A DNA stretch of 64,000 nt from NCBI RefSeq assembly GCF_018446385.1, contig NW_024589871.1, forward strand, positions 310,001-374,000, given 5' to 3'. Position 1 is the stretch's first letter; every line of letters begins with the position of its first letter. Source of the DNA: Zingiber officinale. Lineage: Eukaryota > Streptophyta > Magnoliopsida > Zingiberales > Zingiberaceae. The position numbers were made by a program, and so were the translations under genes. Shown here piece after piece: positions 23,890-35,980 of this stretch. The notes under the pieces were generated by a model. It had not been told where the DNA came from, made no database searches, and saw only the letters and a list, made by a program, of their open reading frames with translations.

Positions 23890-24993
23890 ATGATCGCCGC
23901 CGGGGTCGTCGACATTTTGTCGAGGCCTCGGTTCGTCCCTTGCCGGCGGACGCCGAGGAAGAAGGTAAACTGTAATTGCTTCTTTCGTAAACCCATGTTT
24001 ACTTTTTCTTCTTTTCGTGGGAAGATTAAAAAAAGCTAGTTGCTTTCCCCGAGATTCAAGCTTGTCAGCTTGTTTTCATTATCAAGCAGAAAATAAGAAT
24101 GTATGCGACTTATTTCCCGAAGTCTGTTTGTGTGAATACATAATATTACCGGTACCCTGCAAATGGGGCTTCACGGGATAGATAATGGTAGAGTAAGCCG
24201 AAGTTCTTTAAGATAACATACACATTCGTGACAGTGATGATTGGATAGGTGTTGCTAATTTGTTAGGCTCGCTTCATCCCTCAAATATCAATAGATGCTG
24301 AGATGGTTGACAGGCTGAAAGACCAATCTTCAATATCCAAGTCTATATGTGACATATATGCTATTTTCAGTTCCATTATGGGTGCTTGATTCACTGCTCG
24401 ATTATTCATTTGTGCTTATGATTAGTAATTCATTGTCGTGTGTCCTAAGGATCAATCAGGCTTATTTGCTATTTTATACTTGTAGTCATCAAATTTTGAG
24501 AAGCTGAGCTTATTGATAATTGACATTGGCTTTATGATTAGTAATCAACTTATGTTTCTTAACTCTCTGCCACACAGGCTTATTACATAAATACTGCTGA
24601 TGTTCTTGCAGGACTTGCACGGACATGCTTTCGAGTTGGTTGGGATATCCGGCCAATCACACAGGATAGGTGATTGGAGGCAGTCCTGCTTTTTTCTATG
24701 TTTCTTTGACGTTCATAGCTTAATTTCTAACCGTATCAATTAACACTGCCATGTTCTTGTTTACAGCAATGAGGGTGTTCAATGTTTATCTTATTGCTCT
24801 GAAGACGGTAACAATCAGTATGGGCAACTATCAAAATGTATCATCAATGCCAAAAAGGAGTCATTGTTTCCAAACTATGGTTTGCGATATAGTTAGGCCT
24901 AATATGCACACAATAATATCTGGCTATTGGGAGGGTCCTGATACTGAAGATGGGTGGGGTTATATTGAGGCTGTTGTGTTTAGAAGTCCTTGA
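23890..24993 (+). CDS. Small three-exon gene of unknown function
   Basis: Exons 23890-23964, 24612-24669 and 24767-24993 join with GT-AG introns in one frame into a 119-residue product. It starts MIAAGVVDILSRPRF and ends YWEGPDTEDGWGYIEAVVFR. The first exon is GC-rich and basic, like a plastid or mitochondrial transit peptide (inference). I do not recognise the family. In the last exon a second frame is also open over about 45 codons (NEGVQCLSYCSEDGNNQYGQ and on) before a stop. So either the splice site differs from my choice, or the gene carries a frame change and is decaying. GGCCCA words just upstream support a promoter. The GPDTEDGWGYIEA block looks conserved-protein-like. Confidence 0.5.
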
Positions 24994-25241
24994 TCATTTG
25001 CTTTTCTCACTTGTACTTTGTTTTCTGAATTCAATGTATTGCAATTTTGTTTGTGCTATAAATCAATTCCAATTTTTCAAAGCAATTTATACTAATCCCA
25101 AATGATTTTTACCCCATCAATTGTTTTTTACAATGCAAAATCATTAGTATTATGTCTGTTGTGTGAATGGAATACATAGAATTGCTATGATATCGGAATT
25201 TACCTCAATAATTGTTGCTAATTAACTAGTATAATAAATAT

Positions 25242-26013
25242 TGATCCGGTCCAAAAGTCGATGAGATAGAAAGTTAGGGATGGTCTCGTTGATCGCTCGT
25301 AGACTCTGTTCTGCCTTGCAAAACAGATGATATTAGTGTCCAGCCAAGGAAGGGGTTTCCGATGTTGGTCCTCCGACGTTCAAATCAGTCATCGACGATG
25401 ATGTAGAAGACGGAGCAACAATAATGAACACTGTAGTACAAATAGTATATATTGCGTATCTCTGTCGATACTTGGATTTCCTTTATATAGAGTTCTTGTA
25501 GCGCGTGTGCACGCTTCCCTAAGCGGGCACATTTCTTGAAGTTTCTCCTGAAAAGACTTGTCGGTAAAGTTTCTCTGACACAATACCTTAATAAGCCGAG
25601 CATATCTCTGATGTGATAGTGAAAACTTCCGTCGTACAATCTTCTTATTAACCATGCCTGGTGTCAGCGGCACTAACTCCCAAAAGGATGTCGAGAGATA
25701 ACACAGTGGGTCCATGGCTAGGCCGAGCGGATTAGCCACTCGGGCGGAGCTTCGTTGCGCCTGTGCCGCGTCCGCTCGACCGGAACTCTGCTGCGCCTGT
25801 GCCGAGTCCTATTGCCGGGCCGAGTGGGGTAGCTACTCGGATAGAACGTCACTGTGCTCGTGTCGAGTCCTGTTGCCGGGCCGAGCAAGGTAGCTGCTCG
25901 GCTTATATTTTGCATATCGTCCGACCGACCAATACGGTTATCATTCGTTTGGTCATATGATACCTGAATGTTGACTGCCCTAACTTTGACCACCGTAGCA
26001 ACTAACCCCTACA
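25242..26013 (-). repeat. Solo or truncated LTR of an unclassified LTR retrotransposon
   Basis: Read on the minus strand the segment starts TGTAGGGGTTAG and ends GACCGGATCA. It has a CTATATAAAGG promoter-like word (about 25480-25490) and, downstream of it, CGGAGGACCAACATCGG with CCCCTTCC, a layout common in plant LTRs. Upstream it is dense in GAGCAGCTACC/GCCCGGC-type repeats. The bases outside its two ends do not match, so no target duplication is present. Its right end is fused to a LINE. Confidence 0.65.
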
Positions 26014-28460
26014 AGGTGGGCCCCTGCTAGAAATGGAGTGCATCCTATAAACATAGGTCACCAAGAATCCCCTGCTAGAAATGCGGCATCGAACATGACA
26101 ATGTATATATTGATCGGTGGTCATAATAATGTCCATGTCTACCTTTTACAAATCTAAAGAAGAAGAATACGACCATGATTAGAGAAATCAAAGTTATGCG
26201 CATAACTCATACCTGCAAACCTTCTTTGTAATATTGGACTTAAAGAATTTTCATTGAGCTTAGTCTCCGTTAAGGCCATAACTTGGATATTTTTTTTGAT
26301 GGAGGAGGTGTTGCACTCCTCTATGCTTTAAGGACTTGTGAAAGCCCCTAATGTTCCAAGAGGTTAGCTTCATTTATCACCTCCTCAGGCTGATCGCACC
26401 CGTAATCTTGTGCCAATTGTAGGGGCTGGTGTGGTACTTCTCGTATCCCCACTCGCATTCACCGATGTTGTTGAGGGCAATGAGGAAGATGTCGATGCCT
26501 TAGATTTCGTATGAATAGTCTCATTTGCTGTCCTATTTTCTTGTGATGCCGTGGAGGATGAAGAAGAAGAGGGGGATGAGCTCCATTCACTTAAATGTGC
26601 CGGCTGCTTGACTACTTTCTGTGATTGCCCTTGCTCAGTTTCTCTAGGTACTTCCTCATTCGTTTCCACCTCTTGTGGGGTTTGTTGTTGTGGCACTTGA
26701 TTCTCTCCTTGGTGGGCTTTATTCTCACAGTTGGGAGGAACAATTGCCACTGGTATTGGGCTATTCACCAACACGATTGCAAGCTCTTATTGATCAACCG
26801 ACACCTCGATATTTGGTCTTTGTTGCATTGGTTGCCACTGTTGCCTTGTATGATTTCTATACCTTATTCTTGTCCTTCCACGACCTCTAACTGATTGAGA
26901 TCTCGGTCTACCATATCTTTGCACATTTGGATCAGTTTGGTCATTCTGTCCAGTCCTATTTTGTTAATGTTGATGTCCAACCGGTGCAACCCTTCCCCGT
27001 CAATTCTCCGCTCGATGACCCAATCTATTACATGTTTGGTAAAAGTCTGAAACCATTTGATATATTCTCAGATCCACTTGGGCACCAGTAAGGAGGGTGA
27101 TGGGGACCTCATGAACACGTTCACCAAAGTCCGGAACTTTCATCATGAGTCGTGCATATTCCAAACGTTTCCTTGTCTGTGTTAAATTGTCGGTGTACAA
27201 TGGCTTCTCAACTTCCGACCCAACTTGCTTAGCACTAATTGACTCCAACAATTTGGCGGAAGTTCATGAATTTGTATCCAAGCCGACACAAATCTGTTAT
27301 CCTCATCAAATAGAAAGTACTTGGACATTATCTTTAAGAACATCGAGATACCGTAGACAAAATAAGGTCCTCCATGGAGCACTCTTTGGCGATCTTCTTC
27401 TTTATCAAGCTTGTATACTAACCATCTACTCTTGTGTAGGAAGAACTTGTGAGGAGTCTTCCATTGAGAGCCAATGATTCATACCTTGTCTTTGCCCGAA
27501 TGACGACCCATTAAGCATCCAATTAAGCAAAACCCCATTGCATCCTCCACACTATCTATGTCTTCAAAAGAAAAGGCTAACCTTTCACCCTTTACTTCCT
27601 ACTGATCTAGGTTCATAGCAAGCTTAGTTTTGTGGTTGTTTTTGAGTGGCTGACCCAATCTTGCTTCTTTGGTGGCTACTCCTTCCTACCAACGTTCACA
27701 GCATCATTATCTTGGTTTGGCTGAGTGTTAGTTGCCAGACCATGTTGTTGTTCTTCTACCTCCAGCAAGGTCTCCTTCTCCCCCACCAGTGGTGGTGGTG
27801 CTGGAGATCTTCCTTGGGAGTAAAGTGGTTGCGGGGAAGCCCCTGTACGCTGTGGCGTGGCCACCTCACCAGGTTCCTTAGCCACATCATCTTGTGCTTG
27901 CCACATGGGATACTTCATTTGTCACCTCATCTTTGTTTGCCACCTCCCTAGGTGCCTTTTGACCAAAGTACCTCTTGCTCTTCCCTTTCCTTTAGCCATG
28001 CAAGAAGCGGAAACCAACTGTACGTTGGAAGTACTTCACCACTCGAGTTGGCCTATGAGAGCCCTTGACATTTGTTGTCTTTGACCAAACATCAAGTGAG
28101 TAGGTAGCCTCCACACTTCCCCCAACCACTTGGCAGCACAAGAGTGGAGGGGAGGGCTAGTCCTGGCCAGAGAAGATGGCTGAAGCCGGAGAAGTTCGTC
28201 GAAAGTTCGCCGGAGGTGCAAAAAACAATCGTATGACACGAGTGAAGAAAAATCAGTTATATGAACGCTTACCTTGTTGTTTGAGCCTCAAAATAGCCAC
28301 AAGAAAGCCTTCCATAGGTTGTGGAAGACGCCCATAGCGAGAACAAGCTCTCGTCCTACCGGTGAGGAAGAAAACCTCCTTCGACCATGATAGAGGACTG
28401 TCCACATAAAGAAAAACCATCGACGTACCAAGAATCCTAGAGAGAAGTTGGAGCTTCTCT
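26014..28460 (-). mobile_element. L1-type LINE, 5' half: ORF1 and the start of ORF2
   Basis: On the minus strand ORF1 begins near 27998 (MAKGKGRARGTLVKRHLGRW). It contains a DUF4283-like block (HGGPYFVYGISMFLKIMSKY, IQIHELPPNCWS, KPLYTDNLTQTRKRLEYARL), a region like the zinc-knuckle entry (DFYQTCNRLGHRAE) and a Ser/Pro-rich tail. ORF2 starts at 26373 with MKLTSWNIRGFHKSLKHRG, the first motif of the AP-endonuclease domain, and continues to the LTR junction at 26013. Several stops and frame changes show it is dead. The 5' leader reaches about 28460. Losing the 3' side is unusual for a LINE and results from the junction with the LTR at 25242-26013. Confidence 0.75.
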
Positions 28461-28469
28461 CACTAAAAC

Positions 28470-28640
28470 CTCCCGACTTATTCACTATTCATGTCTGTGC
28501 TTACTATTGCTCCGCTTTCTTCCATTGTTCCCGTGACTGACTTGAGTATTGGAGGACTAACGCCGGGGGCTCCTTCCCTAGCTCGGTACTGACATTTCTT
28601 GTGTTGCAGAGTGAAGCGAGATTTATATGTGATCAACCTA
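28470..28640 (+). repeat. Short LTR remnant
   Basis: The order GACTTGAGTATTGGAGGACT, then CGCCGGGGGCTCCTTCC, then TTTCTTGTGTTGCAGAG is typical of the R-U5 part of plant Gypsy LTRs. It resembles, in the opposite orientation, the 25340-25440 part of the LTR above. Only about 170 bp remain. Confidence 0.5.
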
Positions 28641-28652
28641 TAAGTCACATCC

Positions 28653-28824
28653 CTAGTTAGTATTCTTCACGATTTTCAAACAACATCAACGTATCATACG
28701 TAATTCCTTCACATAATTTAAAATGGACTATGGGAGACCTAGTTAGTATTCTTCACGATTTTCAAACAACATCAACGTATCATACGTAATTCCTTCACAT
28801 AATTTAAAATGGACTATGGGAGAC
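28653..28824. repeat. Exact 86-bp tandem duplication
   Basis: Units 28653-28738 and 28739-28824 read the same from CTAGTTAGTATTCTTCACG to GGACTATGGGAGAC. I see no mismatch, so the duplication is very recent or an assembly effect. Confidence 0.9.
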
Positions 28825-28829
28825 ATGTG

Positions 28830-29782
28830 AAGTGAATGCAAGTATTTTTCAATTAAGAAAAATACCATAGGTATATATGATCATTGCTTCTTGTGCTTTT
28901 CTGTAGTGACACTAGTATTTGGAGTTAAATTCGCTTATATTTAAATTTATTTTATAATATTGAATAAATATAAAAAATTGAGTTTATATTAAATTTGTTT
29001 TATAATTAAATAAAATAATATTGTTTTATTTAATTACTATAAAAGACACAATAAAACTTGAACATAAATGTGGGAATAGGCTAGTGTAATTAACGTTTAG
29101 AGAAAGAGGAGTTTGCCTTAAGTAATAGCCGGTAGGGTATTTTTTAAAATTTTTGTAATTATCTAAGGATCAAGTGATAAATCAATAGATTAATTTTTTT
29201 AATAGGTTGTTAATCTAAAAATAATGAGTGAATGGATTATCTGGTATGAATATTTCTTAATTTATCTTTTATCATGGATAAAATTTTTTCATGAAAATAA
29301 ACCTATCATCCCAAATTAGATGTACTTTGAATATTTATTACTAACTTAAAAATAAGAAGTTTGAATTATTTACAACGTGAGGAGTCTGAATCTCACTCCC
29401 AACGTATTATATTCGTGGAGATCAAATGATTTATTACGTTGGATTCGAAATTTATCATCATCCGTGACAAATTCCAGAATTAATCATAAAATTAAATATC
29501 TAAATTAAAAAATAATAATGGTAAATATATAGATAATTTAATTATTAATAAAAATATTTAAATATATTTTATTATTTAATTTAATTTCTGGTTCACGGGT
29601 TTGGACCTACTTTTTCTCAAGTCTGGTCAGCATCACTGTACTGTGCAGGCAGTCACTTTTGCCAGTAACAACACTGCATTGTGCATTACTCATCCCTTTA
29701 ACAAAAACCAGATTCTCCTGCAATTTCACGAGCTTAATCAAACTCTTTCGAGTCTATATTATTAGTAATTGTGCAACATTTA
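28830..29782. other. AT-rich non-coding DNA with one arm of a diverged direct repeat
   Basis: No gene is seen. The part 29590-29768 (GGTTCACGGGTTTGGACCTAC, later CAATTTCACGAGCTT and TCTATATTA) recurs in diverged form at about 30800-30945 (AGTTCACGGGTTTGGATATGC, CAATTTCACAAGCTT, TCTATATTA). The MITE at 29783-30761 lies between the two copies. Confidence 0.55.
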
Positions 29783-30761
29783 GAGTGTGTTTGGTTCAAG
29801 TTATCATGTATAACCTTGATTATGTGATTACTTAGGTAATACAACAAAAACTTGTTTGTTTGAAGGTTTTAATGAATATCCTAATTTAATATTTTACCGT
29901 ATTACCCTCAGTTACAAAACCAACTATACTTATTATTATTATTTATATTTTTTTTACTTCTCTTTTTCCTATATATTTTTTTAAAATTTTTTTAATGTTT
30001 TTATATTTTTATATTTTTTATATTTTTTATATTTTTTTTACATTTTTTACATTTTATTTTTTATTTATTTATTTATATTTAAATTTTTTAAATTTTTTTT
30101 TAATTTTTTAATTTTTTAAAATTTTTAATTTTTAAAATTTTTAAAAATTTTTTTAAAATTTTTAAAAATTTTTTTAAAATTTTTAATTTTTTAAATTTTT
30201 TAATTTTTTAAAATTTTTAATAATTTTAAATTTTTAAAATTTTTTTATTTTTAATTTTTTAAAATTTTAATTTTTTAAAAATATTTTAAATTTTTTAGAA
30301 AATTTTAAATTTTTTAAAAATTTAATTTTTTTAAAATTTTTTTAATTTTTTTAATTTTTTTTTAATTTTTTAATTTTTTTAAATTTTATTTTTTTATTTT
30401 TAAATTTTTTATTTTTAAATTTTTTTTATTTTAAAAATTTTAAATTATTTATTTTTAAAAAATTTTAAAATTTTAAATTTTTTTAACATTTTTTTATTTT
30501 TTTTTACATTTTTTATCCTTTTTTTCATATTTTTTCTTATCGGGGGTATTTTTGGTAAAAAAAAATCGTTAACCCCGGAATCAAGAAAAACCTTAGTTTT
30601 TTGAGGTTTTCCGATTCCGGGCTGTATAACTCTTTTGCTGACGTGTCAGGCATGAGACATTACTTGGGAATCATCGAATACCTAAACTAAACAAGGGTTT
30701 TGTTGATAATCTTAGATGGATAATCAAAATTATCAAGAATAATCCTGAACCAAACGCACCC
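29783..30761. mobile_element. PIF/Harbinger-type MITE with AT-rich core
   Basis: Left end GAGTGTGTTTGGTTCAA and right end CTGAACCAAACGCACCC form a 17-bp imperfect terminal inverted repeat. TTA flanks both sides (29780-29782 and 30762-30764), the target duplication of PIF/Harbinger elements. Ends of the GGGTGTGTTTGGTTC type are widespread in plant MITEs. The centre (about 29990-30540) is almost only A and T, made of alternating AAAATTTTT-type runs that can pair with themselves many times. No coding capacity. Confidence 0.8.
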
Positions 30762-30764
30762 TTA

Positions 30765-32569
30765 AAGTCATGTCAATAAAAATTTGTTTTTTTTAAAAAT
30801 TGATTTGTTAGTTCACGGGTTTGGATATGCTTTTCCTCGTGTCTTGTGCACAGTTTCATTGCAGTCCTTGACTCATCTTGTCAAGAGATAAATAATAATT
30901 TCTATAGCAATTTCACAAGCTTGCGCACTCTCTATATTAACTCCCAAGAAGACCGCTGATAATTAACATGCAAAATGAGATAAGAGAAACGCTGCATGAT
31001 TATTCAGAGGTAAGAAATGCTGAGAAATCAGAAAGTTTCTGAGTAGTTATATATATATTTAAGTCGATAGACTTCTCTTCAATATTTCACTATCATAGCG
31101 ATCATTCCATTCAATTGTTTCTGTTTTTTTTTTTTTTGTTTTTTTATTTCTTAGATGGTATGATCTAACTACTACATTCAATTCAATTTTATTATTCTCT
31201 TAATGTCTTTGCAGATCGCCGTGTTGTTTGTTTTCTGAGGTTATCATTGGAATGGGTGGAATTGGAAATATTATTAAAGGTATACTTTTCATATCTGAAA
31301 ATTAAATCGTTAGTTTGATTAGTTCATTTCTATAAGTTTCAGTTATTTTCAAAATTATTTCATTTCTTATTTATTACTGAGGCTTCTTTGTTTCTTTTTG
31401 GTTTTGGTTTACGTCGGATTTTTAAGTATAATTGCTCCGTGTTTAGAAGTTTTACACAATTGATACAAGATCCAGATGAATTTATATGTTAGTTAAAGTA
31501 AACTTGCTCATGTTTATTATAATTGATCCATGTTTAAGTATAATTTTTCCTCATTTACTGCTTTAACATATATTTCTAGTTTATGTTTATGTTGACTGTC
31601 TGTCACAATAAAGTTTAGGATTAGCGAGTGGTTGAAATTATATTGAAGCAGACGTCAAAATTTTCCATATATTCCCAGAATATGATTTTTCTTTTTAAAT
31701 TTTAATAATTTTATATTCTTATGCATGCAATATCTAATATTTTCGACAATTTATCAAAAGTCGTATATGGTATAATGTATTTATCAAAAGACGCATCACT
31801 CTTTTGTATATATCAAAAGACGTAGATAAGTAATGTGTAATACCCAATATATTCAATAGTCAAGTTCCCAGACATCCGAACTATTTTTTTTGGAATAACT
31901 TTGATTTAAAAAAAATAACTTCGATCATTTGTCTACCCCCTCCTTCGTAACATGCGAGTGTAGATCCAATTTTGTGGAGAAATCTTCCCTATTGTGAAAT
32001 CCTAGTTTAGTGACCTCGAGTGTTTCTCAAGCAGCATTAAACATTTCGGTGCTAAAAACCAGGACTGTTCGCGAGGCGCCAATGAAGGGTTCTAGGTTTA
32101 CGTCAATTATCTCGTCATAATGGTCCAAAGAAGTCGATCGGGTGTATCATCATCCTCTTCATATCAATTAGCTGTAAAGATATCATTTTACAAACTCTAT
32201 GATTTTAAGAAGCTCAACTAGTATGATTAAAAATTTTTAATTTTTAAAAAGTGTAGGATTCAGTTGATGTTGGACAGAAACTGTATTGGAACAGTGCCCT
32301 AGGTTACTTTAAAAAAAATTTTCAAGCATCCACGAAGAAAGGAACGCATCAAGGGTATGTTATTTTACATGACCGACACATAGCGCTGATCAAACAGTCA
32401 TCCTTTAGTATTTTTTTTTATATACACGATATGCAGCACATCCGTGAGATTTTGGCCAATATATTTCAAAATTAAGATTAGTAGTCAAACCTTTAGATTC
32501 TCAGGTACAATATATAATTTTGTATTTTAATCACAAAGTAATTGTATGGTAAAATTAAATTTTTGACTA
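30765..32569. other. Non-coding DNA with possible decayed exons
   Basis: 30800-30945 is the second copy of the diverged direct repeat. A leader-like ATG at 30968 with a donor at 31009 and an acceptor at 31214 with a donor at 31279 look like splice sites. The second piece can encode VIIGMGGIGNIIK, recalling an NB-ARC P-loop, but the chosen frame stops at once. No larger gene follows; the rest (31280-32569) is AT-rich and featureless. Confidence 0.35.
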
Positions 32570-32629
32570 AACGTGGGTCTGATACGATATCACATCAGGG
32601 CCATCGTGGGCCTAATACGATGTCATATC
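32570..32629. repeat. GGGCCTGATACGAT repeats, left of the Copia nest
   Basis: Copies such as GTGGGTCTGATACGATATCA and GTGGGCCTAATACGATGTCA precede the Copia nest. The last five bases, ATATC at 32625-32629, form the left target duplication. Confidence 0.75.
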
Positions 32630-34146
32630 TGTTGGGATCCTTTGGATGGCTAGAGAGGGGGGAGTGAATAGTCTCCACCAAAATCTTAATCTTTTCACAA
32701 AAATTCTAAGCGAGTTTGTTAGCGCAGCGGAAAATAAGCAAACAAAAAGAAATTATACGAGAAAAGAACCAAGCACCACTAACACAAGATATACGAGGTT
32801 CGGGGATAACTTGCCCCTACTCCTCGGCGTGTTCGTAAGGTGGACGAGCCCTTGATCTTCGGTAGATCACACCCCGGATGACTCCGGCTAATGAAGCTCT
32901 CCTTCTTGGTAAAGAAACCTCTCCACAAAGTCTTCGAACAGATTTAAAATGAAGCACACAAGACTTACAGATCACAGTGGCTCAAAGAAAATCGAAGTAA
33001 GCTCACAGCCACGAAGATGATGAAGACAGAGTCCAAGAACACAGCAAGCTCTCAACCGAAACACACACAGCTTTTCACTTGCTTCTTGTTCTCTTCTCCT
33101 TTCCAGCATACACTGCTTCTTATGTCTCTGCATTCAATCAGCCTGCACCGGATCGCTGCCAACCTGCACCGAATCCCTGCTGCAAGCTACGGCGTCGCCA
33201 ATCGCTTCTCTTCCTCTTCTTATTCTCTGAGCTCACACCAATAGAACCACGGTCTTCACTGGTGCCTCTGAGCTCGAACCAATCACCAGGAGTTAAGCCA
33301 ATCGCCGCCTGATCACTGCCAGAAACACAGCCAATCGCAACCTGTAGCCGTTGCTGCTTCAAATGCATTTGACGTAGAGAAAGCAGTGGAAAGATCCTTT
33401 GTCTCATTCCTTTGATGAGGCTTAATTTGAAACTAAGCACTGGTATGGTACCTGCAACCTGTATCTCCAAAAGACTGACAGCAGAAGGTTAAACAGAGTG
33501 CGAATCAGAAAATATCGGAGAAAGTGCATGCATAATGAACTTAACGTGGATCGGTCGTGAGACCGATCACGACCTGGACCGATCGGACAGCGGCTTGATC
33601 GGTGCGAGATCGATCGGTCGTCACGACCGTCGATTGATGTGGATCGGTCCATGGGCGATCCAGCACCCTATTGCGACATTTCTCACGATCGGTCTGCCGA
33701 TCGAGTTACTCGATGTGCTCGAGTGTTTCTGATCGGTCTGGGCCGATCGATTACTCGATGTGCTCGAGTGTTTCTGATCGGTCACCGGCATCGATCGTAA
33801 AATTTGTCTCACTAGATCGGTGCGGGACGATCGGTCATCAATATTCGGATCGGGTGCGTTGACCGATCCAACGCCTATGTGATACTAGGATTGGTCCGAG
33901 AACGAGCTACCGAGCCCTCTCTGACCTAATCCGGTCCAGAGAACGAGCTCCCGAGCCCTCTCTGACCTAGTCCGAAGAACGAGCTACCGAGCCTTCTCCG
34001 ACTTCACGTGCCAAGTTTCCAACTTGGACTTTTCCCTTCCACATGATCAACCTTGATCAGTAATCAATCCGAGTTCAATTAACATCTGATACAAACTTAA
34101 ATCAGTGTCAACATCAAAACAACAGCCAGGTCAGACTGTTTCAACA
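32630..34146 (-). repeat. LTR A (3' LTR of the left, minus-strand Copia unit)
   Basis: On the minus strand it begins TGTTGAAACAGTCTGACC and ends GGATCCCAACA. A polypurine tract (AAAAAGGGAGAGA on the minus strand) abuts its start, so it is a 3' LTR. It holds GATCGGTC/GACCGATC repeats (33545-33870) and GAGCTACCGAGCCCTCTCTG repeats (33900-34000). It lacks the TGAGTGAAGCCAGG array of the B LTRs. Confidence 0.85.
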
Positions 34147-35976
34147 ATCTCTCCCTTTTTGTTGTTTGACAACACGATTTAAGTTTAGATTAGAAATGTT
34201 CTTATTTTCATAATTTTAGGGGAATCAAGATCCTCCCCCTAAGATGAATATATCACGATGTAAGGAAGTCAATAACGGGAATCAAGATCCTCCCCGTTAT
34301 CTTCTCCCCTAAAATCAAACCTTCATACATCTCTAAACTTAGATATCCTCTCCCCCTTTGTCAAACACCGAAAAGGTGCTAATGGGGTGATAAGACTCAA
34401 AAGACTCCCCCTTAACCCATACTGTCTTTTTCTTAATGCACCTAGAATTCTCTCTAAGTGTATTATGAGATAGTAATAAAGAAATAAGAGGCAGTCAAGA
34501 CAAAGCATATGAACAGCATATCAATAGCCAATAGGAAATGACACATAAAGAAAAATAGGAAAATTAGTAGCATAAATAGATGAAATAAGCAAATATCCAG
34601 GTCATACAAAAATATCCAACAAAATAGCATCCAAAACACAGACAGTCAAAGTGACAAACAGAATGTATCAATCAATGTTCTCAACACGAGGAATATCATC
34701 ATCATCTGCGGGAGGCACGTAACCCTGAGACGGTATGCTGGAGTTCGAAGGTGGATGACCCGAGAAATGCTGGGGAGGTGGGTAGTTGGCCATCCAGCTC
34801 AGAAGCAGCTGTTGCGTCACCATTTGCTGACTGCGTAGATCATCATAGCGCTGGTCGATCCGAACGCGCAGTCCATGGAGCTTAGCAGCCAGTAGCTCAT
34901 CGTGCCGATCGAAGCGGCTCTCCAGCTCCGCAATCTGCCATCGCAGGTCAGGGTCGACCTCATCAGCAACAGGAGGAGGAGTAGCAACCTGTCGAGGAAG
35001 TGCCCGTGGTAACTCTCCCAGACCTCTCCCATCCTTCCATCGAACAGTCCCATCCTGTCCCAAGATACCGGACTTGGAAAATGCCCGTTTCCCAAGTCTG
35101 CAATCCTGTCTGACCATCTTCACTATCCTACCCTTAGACACATCTATTAGAAGGGTCTCGAGCCAATCTGTAATTATATGCCCATAAGATATATAAATAG
35201 TGGAGCTGCTAGGCTGAGTATATGAGATGATCGAAGAATAGATGCTCGACATGATATCAAAATCGAGACGCCGATGCAAACCATAAAGCATCAGCAGTGG
35301 TATGGTCGGATCTCTGCTAGAGGTTTGGATGTGATTGGAAGAAGACAGTTTGTGACTATCTTAAAAAGAATATAGTCAGGAGAAGATAGTCTCAGAGCCG
35401 CAAAAGTAGGAAACTCGACATCCAACTCATCCAGTCCATCCGGTCTAGGGTGTCCAAAGAAATACTTATAGATAGTGTCAGGTGATACATCAAGTGGAGG
35501 AGGTAACGGGTCTGGTAAATCAGGATAAATGGGAAAAGGATCTCCTGAACACATTCGGCAACCTAGATACCCAAAGAATTCTACGACGGAGAAATCGATA
35601 GTTCTCTTAGCGACTCTGGTCCTATAAGCACCATCACTGGTCTGATGAACATTGTTGTAGAATTCAGATACTAGGTCATAGTTGATGTCCCTTTCTAGGT
35701 AGACTAACTAGTCAAGTTTATAATATGCCAGGGTTTCGGATACAGAGGGACAAAACTCATCCATGTACTTTCGATCCACAGATCGACATGGGAGTAGCTT
35801 GAATGTCCTCTGTTGAAATGTTTGTTCAAACTGTCGGTTCGGGAATCTCGAAGAAGAAGAAGGTTGAGGTCGGGAGGGTGCCTGGGACTTGGATTTCTCA
35901 GTAGATGACTTAGAAGTACCCTCACCGGCTGATTTCTTCCTAAATAGGCCAAAAAGGGGACATGATCGGGACAAGT
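34147..35976 (-). mobile_element. Left Copia interior: extra-ORF region, arm of an inverted repeat
   Basis: The minus-strand 3' part of a Sirevirus-like interior. It encodes remains of the extra protein found between pol and the 3' LTR (pieces such as KLLPCRSVDRKYMDEFCPS and FFGHPRPDGLDELDVEFP), resembling a putative plant transposon protein domain. This is followed by a Pro-rich tail and several polypurine tracts. The coding part is broken in a few places. The whole segment is mirrored by 35981-37566. Confidence 0.75.
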
Positions 35977-35980
35977 ACTC
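35977..35980. other. Centre of a long inverted repeat
   Basis: The arms meet as GGGACAAGT-ACTC-ACTTGTCCC, leaving a 4-nt spacer. Similarity runs outward about 1.6-1.8 kb through both interiors, and in weaker form on into the LTRs. The arms differ by many substitutions and some indels, so this is not a simple fold-back sequencing artefact. Confidence 0.85.

Noticed and set aside
30968-31279. An NLR resistance gene start (GMGGIG P-loop-like)
   Set aside because: Only about 13 residues match, the lysine-threonine core of the P-loop is missing (GNIIK), the spliced frame stops at once, and no further NB-ARC sequence follows.
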